Positions 1 to 5,182 of a DNA stretch of 5,182 nucleotides are shown here, piece after piece. Position 1 is the first letter of the stretch, and each line of letters opens with the position of its first letter. The position numbers and the translations under genes were made by a program. The stretch is from PWPR01 sp046542315 (lineage in GTDB: Bacteria; Bacillota; UBA994; PWPR01), in NCBI GenBank assembly GCA_046542315.1, contig JBKHBO010000081.1, positions 1 to 5,182 on the forward strand. Direction: 5' to 3'. The notes below the pieces were generated by a model. It was not told the origin of the DNA. It searched no databases and worked only from the letters and a program-made list of their open reading frames with translations.

Positions 1-1
1 T

Positions 2-1072
2 TATAAAGATATAGCAGAAAAATTAAAAGAAGATACAATTGATCTTGAATTTAGGAAGAGCCTAGCAATAAAAGCGTTTTCTCATACTGCTTACTATGAC
101 GCTAAGATTGCGAATTATCTAAATGATAAAAACTTACCAGAAGTTTTAACTATAGCTACTAAGAAGGCAAATTCACTTAGATACGGAGAAAACCCGCACC
201 AGAATGCTGCAAGCTATATTTCTAGGGATAGTAAGACTAGTGTTTTATGTGCAAAACAAATACAAGGAAAAGAGTTGTCATATAACAATATTAATGATGC
301 GGATGCTGCTTTGAGAATGGTTATGGAGTATGAAAAGCCAGCAGCGATTGGTGTAAAACACACAAATCCATGTGGAGCAGCAACGGCAGATAATATTTTA
401 ACTGCTTATAAAAAAGCTTACGAAGCGGATTCAAAATCAATTTTTGGAGGGATTGTTGCATTAAACCGTCCAATTAATGAACTAGTTGCAAAAGAATTGA
501 TTAAAATATTTTTAGATGTTGTGATTGCTCCAAAAGTAAGTGAAGAAGCAAAGCTGATACTATCCCAAAAGAAAAACATGCGAGTTTTAGAAATAGATAT
601 GAAAGAAAAAGCCAATAAAGTTGAAGTGAAATCAGTTTTAGGAGGATATTTAGTTCAAGAAAGTGATAATTTGCCTATGGTTGATGAGCCCTGGGAAATT
701 GTTACAGGCAAAGAATTAGACAAAAAAGAAATTGAGGATGTACAGTTTGCGTGGAAGCTGATTAAGCATGTCAAATCTAATTCAATCGTAGTAGTTAAAG
801 ATAAAGCTACATTAGGAATTGGGTGTGGTCAGGTAAATAGAATTGACGCTGCAAAATATGCTTTAGACAGAGGTAGTGATAAATGCAAAGGGGCAGTTTT
901 AGCCTCGGATGGATTGTTCCCGTTTGATGATGTAGTTAAAGAAGCTGCAAAATATGGTATTAAAACAATAATTCAACCTGGAGGATCAATACGAGATCAA
1001 GAATCCATAGATGCGGCAAAAGAGTTTGGAATAACAATGGTGTTCACAAAAACAAGACATTTTAAACATTAA
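2..1072 (+). CDS. purH: Bifunctional AICAR transformylase / IMP cyclohydrolase PurH (5'-truncated by window edge)
   Basis: PurH catalyses the last two steps of de novo purine synthesis in the cytoplasm: formylation of AICAR by 10-formyltetrahydrofolate to FAICAR, then ring closure to IMP. The frame is open from base 2 to the TAA at 1070-1072, giving 356 residues. The family is usually about 510 long, so roughly 150 N-terminal residues, most of the MGS-like cyclohydrolase domain, lie upstream of the window. What remains is essentially the transformylase domain. Visible motifs are RYGENPHQ (fragment residues 60-67), LSYNNINDADAA, and KHTNPCG (residues 119-125), whose Lys-His pair corresponds to the known catalytic Lys/His of transformylases. 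Further on are SIFGGIVALNR and the C-terminal segments SDGLFPFDD, IQPGGSIRD and the terminal RHFKH, all characteristic of PurH. The TTG at 275 is an internal leucine codon, not a start. purD follows 11 bases downstream, as expected inside a pur operon. Identification is secure. Confidence 0.97.
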   Translation, partial: YKDIAEKLKEDTIDLEFRKSLAIKAFSHTAYYDAKIANYLNDKNLPEVLTIATKKANSLRYGENPHQNAASYISRDSKTSVLCAKQIQGKELSYNNINDADAALRMVMEYEKPAAIGVKHTNPCGAATADNILTAYKKAYEADSKSIFGGIVALNRPINELVAKELIKIFLDVVIAPKVSEEAKLILSQKKNMRVLEIDMKEKANKVEVKSVLGGYLVQESDNLPMVDEPWEIVTGKELDKKEIEDVQFAWKLIKHVKSNSIVVVKDKATLGIGCGQVNRIDAAKYALDRGSDKCKGAVLASDGLFPFDDVVKEAAKYGIKTIIQPGGSIRDQESIDAAKEFGITMVFTKTRHFKH

Positions 1073-1078
1073 GGGTGA
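1071..1078 (+). promoter_or_regulatory. Ribosome binding site that decides the purD start
   Basis: AAGGGTGA overlaps the last two bases of the purH stop codon. Its GGTGA portion matches the 3' end of the consensus AAGGAGGTGATC. It lies 5 bases before the TTG at 1084, a suitable distance for initiation there. The competing GTG at 1075 lies within this element and has no purine-rich sequence at the right distance upstream, where the bases read TTTAAACATT. The overlap with the purH stop suggests translational coupling of purH and purD, which is inferred. Confidence 0.6.
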
Positions 1079-1083
1079 AAATA

Positions 1084-2334
1084 TTGAATATATTAGTAAT
1101 TGGTAGCGGTGGAAGAGAACATGCTCTTGTGTGGAAACTAAGGCAAAGCGACCGTGTTGAAAAGATTTATGTAGCACCAGGGAATGCTGGTACAAAAGAA
1201 ATAGCTGAGAATATAGATATTAAGCCTAATGATATAGTTAAGTTATTATCCTTTGCAAAGGATGAAAAGATCGACTTAACTGTAGTTGGTCCTGAAGTAC
1301 CATTGGCAATGGGGATTGTAGATTTATTTGAAGATAATAATTTGAGAATATTTGGACCAAAAAAGGTAGGAGCAGAGATTGAAGCGAGCAAAAGCTTTGC
1401 AAAAGAATTAATGCAAAAATATGATATCCCAACAGCTAGCTATCAAACATTTAATAATTTTGATAATGCTAAGAAATACCTAGAGAATGTGTCTTTCCCA
1501 CAAGTTGTTAAGGCAGATGGATTAGCAGCAGGTAAGGGAGTTTTAATAGCTCAAAACTATAAACAAGCGATAGATGCTATAACACTTATCATGAAAGATG
1601 AAAAATTTGGCAGTGCAGGTAGTGAAGTAGTAATAGAAGAATTTCTAGAAGGTCATGAGATTTCACTTTTAGCTTTTGCTGATGGAAATATAATTATTCC
1701 AATGGACACAGCACAAGATCATAAGAAGATTTATGATGGAGATGAGGGTCCTAATACAGGTGGTATGGGAGCTTACTCACCAGCGAAACGCATGACAGAA
1801 GAAGAATTGAAATTTTCTATAAACAATATCTTAGAGGCAACATTTAAAGCGATGAGAGATGAAGGCATAAGATATAAAGGTGTTTTATATGCTGGCTTAA
1901 TGTTAACTTCAGAAGGCCCAAAAGTACTAGAGTTTAATTGTAGATTTGGGGATCCTGAAACGCAAGTGTTATTACCTAGGTTAAAAAACGATTTGGTGGA
2001 TGTAATGGAAGCATGTATTGATGGCTCTTTAGATAGTTTAGAAATCGAGTGGGACGAAAAATCAGCGGTTTGTGTTGTTCTAGCATCAGAGGGTTATCCT
2101 GAAAAATATACTAAAGGATATAAGATTACAGGTTTAGAGAATGTGGATTTGGTATTTCATGCTGGAACCACATATGTAGACGGTAATGTATTAACTGCTG
2201 GGGGAAGGGTTCTAGGTGTGACAGTTATAGACAATAATTTAGAAAATGCTGTAAAAAGGGCCTATTCCGATGTAGAGAAAATATATTTTGAAGGAAAATA
2301 TTATAGAACCGATATAGCGAAAGAAGCTCTTTAA
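1084..2334 (+). CDS. purD: Phosphoribosylamine-glycine ligase (GAR synthetase) PurD
   Basis: PurD is the ATP-grasp ligase that joins 5-phosphoribosylamine and glycine to form GAR, the second step of de novo purine synthesis. I place the start at the TTG at 1084, giving 416 residues beginning MNILVIGSGGREHA, which matches the usual PurD N-terminus. A GTG at 1075 is in frame (419 residues) but sits inside the Shine-Dalgarno sequence and would add an atypical three-residue extension. Numbered from TTG: the N-domain glycine loop GSGGREH is at 7-13, followed by GPEVPL and the FGP...EASKSFAKE segment. The ATP-grasp core has KADGLAAGKGV (143-153), EEFLEGHE and NTGGMGAY (224-231). E283 and N285 are probable metal ligands, and RFGDPETQ (287-294) is the family signature. 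The C-terminal domain is present to the end. Length and motifs are complete. The gene is the last of the purine operon, since a terminator overlaps its stop codon. Confidence 0.97.
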   Translation: MNILVIGSGGREHALVWKLRQSDRVEKIYVAPGNAGTKEIAENIDIKPNDIVKLLSFAKDEKIDLTVVGPEVPLAMGIVDLFEDNNLRIFGPKKVGAEIEASKSFAKELMQKYDIPTASYQTFNNFDNAKKYLENVSFPQVVKADGLAAGKGVLIAQNYKQAIDAITLIMKDEKFGSAGSEVVIEEFLEGHEISLLAFADGNIIIPMDTAQDHKKIYDGDEGPNTGGMGAYSPAKRMTEEELKFSINNILEATFKAMRDEGIRYKGVLYAGLMLTSEGPKVLEFNCRFGDPETQVLLPRLKNDLVDVMEACIDGSLDSLEIEWDEKSAVCVVLASEGYPEKYTKGYKITGLENVDLVFHAGTTYVDGNVLTAGGRVLGVTVIDNNLENAVKRAYSDVEKIYFEGKYYRTDIAKEAL

Positions 2335-2349
2335 AGAGCTTTTTTCTTT
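2320..2349 (+). terminator. Rho-independent terminator of the purine operon, overlapping the purD stop
   Basis: A perfect 18-base palindrome, AAGCTCTTTAAAGAGCTT (2324-2341), is followed by an uninterrupted T run through 2345 and then CTTT. The likely RNA is a 7-bp stem (2324-2330 with 2335-2341) with a TTAA loop, extendable at the base by a G-U and A-U pairs between the upstream AAAG and the T run. The purD stop codon (2332-2334) falls in the loop, so the last purD codons form the left arm. The layout is that of a one-directional intrinsic terminator ending the purH-purD transcript. Confidence 0.85.
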
Positions 2350-2363
2350 CTAAAGCAGGATTT

Positions 2364-2391
2364 TTGGTATTTATATATAATATTATAAATT
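2364..2391 (+). promoter_or_regulatory. Possible promoter region for the M3 peptidase gene
   Basis: The 81-base gap between purD and the peptidase gene contains very AT-rich sequence after the terminator, with TATAAT at 2376-2381 and TATAAA at 2384-2389 as candidate -10 elements. No good -35 sits 16-18 bases upstream of either. The nearest is TTGGTA at 2364-2369, which is too close. A promoter is expected here because the upstream operon is terminated, but the exact elements are uncertain. Confidence 0.25.
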
Positions 2392-2415
2392 AGAAGAAAA
2401 ATAGGAGGTAATTAT

Positions 2416-4188
2416 ATGACTGTACGCTGGAGTTTAGATTCCTTATACAAGTCTTTTGATTCAAAAGAGTTTCAAAGTGATTTAGTAAAATTAGAAAAAC
2501 TAATCGAGGAAATGAAAAATTGGAGTAATGAGAATCTCAATAGTCAAAATAATGCTGTAGAGAAATTAGAGAAGGTAATTGAGTTTAATATTGAATTTAG
2601 AACACTTCATTCTGTTATGGCATCTTTTAGTAGGTTGTCTTCAAGTGTCGATGCTAATAATCAGGAAGCGACTAAGTACATGGATAAACTGCAAAAAATG
2701 CAATCAGAATTAACTGCACCACAAGTTCAATTTGAGCTGTGGTTATCAAAAGTTGAGGATTTAGAAGAAGTAATTAACAGTTCAGAATTACTTAAAGAAC
2801 ATAAATTCTATATTGAAGAAATAGCTCAAAAGAATGAGTATCTATTAAGTGAGGAAGAAGAAGTAATTATATCAAAAATGAAAGCTACAGGGTCACAAGC
2901 TTGGGCTACATTGCAAAATCAATTAATTTCAACACACTTAGTAGAAATAGAATTGGATGGTGAAGTTCGACAACTTCCTTTACCTGTAGTAAGAAATATG
3001 GCTCATAAAAAAGAGCAGAATATTCGAAAGAAAGCTTACGAAGCAGAATTGAAATCATATAAGAAGATTGAGAAAGGGTCTGCTGCTTGCTTAAATGGTA
3101 TAAAAGGCGAAGTAATTACAGTGTCAGAACTAAAAGGATATAAATCACCTCTAGAAAAGACACTATTAGATTCAAGAATGAAACAAGAAACACTAGATGC
3201 TATGATCAATGCTATTAGAGAATATCTACCAAAATTCCATGAGTACTACAAACAAAAAGCCAAAATTTTAGGACATGAAAAAGGGTTGCCTTTTTATGAA
3301 GTTTTTGCACCAGTTGGAAATGTAGATATGGAGTTTACATTTGATGAAGCAAGAGAGTTTATTGTTAGTAATTTCAGAACCTTTACAGACAAGTTAGCTG
3401 ATTTTACTGATCAAGCATTTGAAAATCAATGGATTGATGCTGAAATGCGTGATGGTAAAAGAGGAGGAGCTTTTTGTAATAATATAGTTGCTATTAAAGA
3501 AAGCCGTGTTTTGACAAATTATTCTAATAGCTTAGGATCAGTTAAAACACTAGCTCATGAACTGGGCCATGCTTATCACGGATATAATCTTGGAGAAGAA
3601 AGTATTTTAAATACAACATATCCAATGCCATTAGCAGAGACAGCATCGATATTCAATGAGTCAATTGTGTTAAATGCAGCTATGAAGGAAGCAAATGAAG
3701 AAGAAAAGCTTGCTATTTTGAACACCCAAATAACTGCAGCTACACAAGTTACTGTAGATATTTTATCTAGATTTATTTTTGAAACAGAGCTTTTCAAAAG
3801 AAGAGAAGACCATGCTCTTTCAGTAGATGAACTAAAAGAAATCATGTTAGATGCTCAAAAAGAAGCTTATGGCGATGGACTAGATCATAATTATTTACAT
3901 CCATATATGTGGGTTAACAAACCTCATTACTATTATGCAGAGAGAAACTTTTACAACTTCCCTTATGCTTTTGGATTGTTATTTGTAAAAGGCTTATATG
4001 CAGAGTATTTAGAGGTTGGAGATGAGTTTATACCTAAGTATGACCAGTTATTGTCAGTAACAGGCAAAATGACTATTGAAGATGCAGCTTCAACGGTTGG
4101 TGTAGATGTGACAAGTATAGACTTCTGGAGAAGCTCTCTAGAAATGATAGCTAAAGATGTGGACAAGTTTATTGATTTAAGTAATTAA
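2416..4188 (+). CDS. M3-family oligoendopeptidase (PepF-like zinc metallopeptidase)
   Basis: This is a cytoplasmic zinc metallopeptidase of the thimet oligopeptidase/PepF superfamily (M3), which cleaves short peptides. The exact substrate cannot be told from sequence. It has 590 residues, typical for the bacterial pepF/M3 group. The ATG start is preceded by AGGAGGT (2403-2409) at 6-base spacing, and no signal peptide or membrane segment is visible. The N-terminal ~200 residues are charged and helical-looking, starting with the WSLDSLYKSFDSKEF stretch typical of this group. The catalytic HELGH is at 381-385 (zinc ligands H381 and H385, catalytic E382). E408 in LAETASIFNE lies 23 residues after H385, the spacing seen for the third zinc ligand in M3 enzymes. 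The C-terminal segment at 499-519 (W-V-N-K-P-H-YYY...F-Y-N-F-P-Y-A-F) supplies the conserved His/Tyr substrate-binding residues. The gene appears monocistronic, with a terminator before it and a hairpin after it. Family assignment is firm. I leave the symbol blank because several M3 subfamilies share these features. Confidence 0.95.
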   Translation: MTVRWSLDSLYKSFDSKEFQSDLVKLEKLIEEMKNWSNENLNSQNNAVEKLEKVIEFNIEFRTLHSVMASFSRLSSSVDANNQEATKYMDKLQKMQSELTAPQVQFELWLSKVEDLEEVINSSELLKEHKFYIEEIAQKNEYLLSEEEEVIISKMKATGSQAWATLQNQLISTHLVEIELDGEVRQLPLPVVRNMAHKKEQNIRKKAYEAELKSYKKIEKGSAACLNGIKGEVITVSELKGYKSPLEKTLLDSRMKQETLDAMINAIREYLPKFHEYYKQKAKILGHEKGLPFYEVFAPVGNVDMEFTFDEAREFIVSNFRTFTDKLADFTDQAFENQWIDAEMRDGKRGGAFCNNIVAIKESRVLTNYSNSLGSVKTLAHELGHAYHGYNLGEESILNTTYPMPLAETASIFNESIVLNAAMKEANEEEKLAILNTQITAATQVTVDILSRFIFETELFKRREDHALSVDELKEIMLDAQKEAYGDGLDHNYLHPYMWVNKPHYYYAERNFYNFPYAFGLLFVKGLYAEYLEVGDEFIPKYDQLLSVTGKMTIEDAASTVGVDVTSIDFWRSSLEMIAKDVDKFIDLSN

Positions 4189-4194
4189 TACAAG

Positions 4195-4235
4195 AATATA
4201 CCTCCCGAGCTTAAATAGTTCGGGAGGTATATTTT
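4195..4235 (+). terminator. Strong hairpin, probable terminator after the peptidase gene
   Basis: A perfect 14-bp inverted repeat begins 6 bases after the peptidase stop: arms 4195-4208 and 4220-4233, core CCTCCCGA/TCGGGAGG. It can extend inward by a G-U pair and two Watson-Crick pairs (4209-4211 with 4217-4219), leaving a 5-base loop. The + strand 3' flank has only a short TTTT (4232-4235), part of which is used in the stem. The position just after a stop codon supports terminator function, but the weak U-tract lowers certainty. The G+C-rich core stands out in this AT-rich window. Confidence 0.75.
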
Positions 4236-4305
4236 AAAGAATACAAATTAGATAGAGGATAATGAATTGATTGATCATTAAATTTAGTAGTTAAGGAGAG
4301 TATTT

Positions 4306-4878
4306 ATGGTTAGAAGATGTTTTGGTGATAAAGAAGGACAAGAAGATTATGCTAAATATCATGATACGGAGTGGGGACGCCCGGTTCATGACGATCAAAA
4401 GCTATTTGAGTTTTTGGTGCTAGAAGGCGCACAAGCAGGGTTGAGTTGGTATACAGTGTTAAAGCGAAGAGAAGGTTATAGAAAGGCTTTTCACCAATTT
4501 GATCCTAAAAAAGTAGCTACTATGACAGATCAAGAGTTGGAGGAACTAAGAGGAGATACTGGGATTATTAGAAACAAACTTAAAATAAAGTCTGCTCGAA
4601 AGAATGCACAAGTTTTTTTAAATATTCAAGAAGAATTTGGAAGTTTTGATAAGTATCTTTGGTCTTATGTAGATGGAAAGCCTATTATCAATCATTTCCA
4701 TGATTACTCTGAGGTTCCAGTAAACACAGATATTAGTGATGAACTATCAAAAGATCTTAAAAAGCGCGGGATGTCATTTGTGGGGAGCACAATAATGTAT
4801 GCTTATATGCAAGCTGTTGGATTAGTTGATGATCATCTTGAATGGTGTTTTATAAAAAATAAAAATAATGAGAATTAG
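4306..4878 (+). CDS. tag: DNA-3-methyladenine glycosylase I (Tag)
   Basis: Tag is the base-excision-repair enzyme that removes 3-methyladenine from alkylated DNA. It has 190 residues, close to the E. coli enzyme (187). The ATG start is preceded by AAGGAGA (4293-4299) at 6-base spacing. The four zinc-snap ligands of the family are all present: C5, H19, H177 and C181, in RRCFG, KYHDTEWG and GLVDDHLEWC. Aligning with E. coli Tag from memory, residues corresponding to its base-pocket Tyr13, Tyr16, Trp21, Glu38 and Trp46 are Y15, Y18, W23, E40 and W48, in the LEGAQAGLSW motif. TGIIRNKLKIKSARKNA and KKRGMSFVGSTIMYAYMQA match the helical DNA-binding and C-terminal parts of the fold. After the last zinc ligand only a short Lys/Asn-rich tail remains. 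The gene stands alone behind the preceding hairpin. I see no clear promoter (GATAAT at 4258-4263 is a weak -10 candidate) and no clear terminator after it. The enzyme should be intact and active. Confidence 0.96.
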   Translation: MVRRCFGDKEGQEDYAKYHDTEWGRPVHDDQKLFEFLVLEGAQAGLSWYTVLKRREGYRKAFHQFDPKKVATMTDQELEELRGDTGIIRNKLKIKSARKNAQVFLNIQEEFGSFDKYLWSYVDGKPIINHFHDYSEVPVNTDISDELSKDLKKRGMSFVGSTIMYAYMQAVGLVDDHLEWCFIKNKNNEN

Positions 4879-5182
4879 TAGTACAAGTAAATTTTTAAAT
4901 AAAGTTGATTATGATAGTATATTTATATGAGTTAATAATATTTTAAGAATAGACCAAAGAATGATTATGAAATATAATAATGAAGAGTATTAAAGATAAA
5001 ACTAGTAAGATGTTGGATTCTACAAAAATAATATTGAATTAAATAAATCTAATCTTTTACAAATTGGAATCTGTAATTGGATTACAGTTAATTGTCTTGA
5101 TTTGTGTAACAAAGCTAGTCTTAGCTTTAATAATGAGCAGTATATAAAACTTCAAGATTATGTCTTGATTTATAGACAATAC
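4879..5182. other. 304-base AT-rich stretch without a convincing gene
   Basis: No frame on either strand here has both a credible start with a ribosome binding site and a recognisable product. The first ~100 bases (4879-4979) are almost entirely A/T with scattered stops in all frames, and no terminator for tag is evident. From 4980 a 20-codon ATG frame ends at TAA 5040-5042. A different frame is open from 5009 to the window end. The last ~110 bases contain three short perfect hairpins. The stretch may be intergenic or the 5' region of a gene beyond the window, or it may hold a decayed small gene. Confidence 0.6.
5071..5180. repeat. Cluster of three short inverted repeats, possibly a structured RNA
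   Basis: Three perfect inverted repeats follow one another: CTGTAAT-tgg-ATTACAG (5071-5087), AAAGCTA-gtct-TAGCTTT (5111-5128) and TCAAGA-ttatg-TCTTGA (5152-5168). Their left arms start about 40 bases apart. ATTGTCT (5091-5097) can also pair with AGACAAT (5174-5180), enclosing the second and third hairpins in a possible three-way junction. An 11-base direct repeat, TGTCTTGATTT, occurs at 5093-5103 and 5161-5171. The repeats are read directly. Any function is inferred, and I recognise no known riboswitch class. Confidence 0.4.

Noticed and set aside
418..615. Minus-strand open frame of 65 codons
   Set aside because: It is entirely antisense to conserved purH, has no recognisable product, and is a by-product of coding bias on the other strand.
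275..1072. TTG at 275 as the start of a 265-residue protein
   Set aside because: The frame is open back to base 2 and encodes conserved PurH sequence (RYGENPHQ) before this codon, so the TTG is an internal leucine codon.
986..1432. Three minus-strand open frames of 64-74 codons across the purH-purD junction and early purD
   Set aside because: They overlap each other and lie antisense to strongly conserved coding sequence. They lack ribosome binding sites and recognisable motifs.
3576..3845. Minus-strand open frame of 89 codons
   Set aside because: It lies opposite the zinc-binding region of the M3 peptidase. Its serine-rich, low-complexity product is typical of antisense shadow frames.
3963..4166. 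Minus-strand open frame of 67 codons
   Set aside because: It is antisense to the C-terminal part of the peptidase, with no motif or ribosome binding site.
4222..4228. GGGAGGT as a ribosome binding site for a small gene between the peptidase and tag
   Set aside because: It is the right arm of the hairpin, and no start codon followed by an open frame lies at a usable distance. tag has its own AAGGAGA site.
4901..4930. TTGATT at 4905-4910 with downstream AT-rich hexamers as a promoter
   Set aside because: No -10-like hexamer lies 16-18 bases downstream. The AT-rich background makes isolated matches uninformative.
4961..4993. Ten-codon ATG frame (MIMKYNNEEY)
   Set aside because: It is too short, has no ribosome binding site, and its composition is simply that of the surrounding AT-rich DNA.

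Overview
This AT-rich window (by eye roughly one-third G+C; arginine mostly AGA, lysine mostly AAA) looks like core chromosome of a low-GC Firmicute, most likely a member of the Clostridia. The assignment rests on base composition, AGGAGG-type ribosome binding sites, use of GTG/TTG starts, and protein character. No single gene proves it. All genes lie on the + strand. I see no mobile element, CRISPR array, tRNA or rRNA.

Layout: (1) Positions 2-1072 hold the C-terminal two-thirds of purH, whose N-terminus lies upstream of the window. (2) Eleven bases later comes purD (1084-2334, probably a TTG start), which ends in a Rho-independent terminator that contains the purD stop codon. This is the usual distal end of a Firmicute de novo purine operon: PurD makes GAR early in the pathway and PurH performs the last two steps to IMP. 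(3) Positions 2416-4188 encode an M3-family oligoendopeptidase (PepF-like), followed by a long, strong hairpin at 4195-4233. (4) Positions 4306-4878 encode 3-methyladenine DNA glycosylase I (Tag) with all its expected zinc and base-recognition residues. (5) Positions 4879-5182 contain no convincing gene.

The purine genes form one transcription unit. The peptidase and the glycosylase each appear to be single-gene units behind their own hairpin boundaries, and nothing links their functions to purine synthesis.

The four genes are ordinary housekeeping genes. The part worth a second look is the last ~200 bases. It has three short hairpins whose left arms start about 40 bases apart, two of which could sit inside a three-way junction. 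It also has an open frame running off the window end and a short ATG frame that might be a decayed or frameshifted small gene. I found no convincing new biological system.
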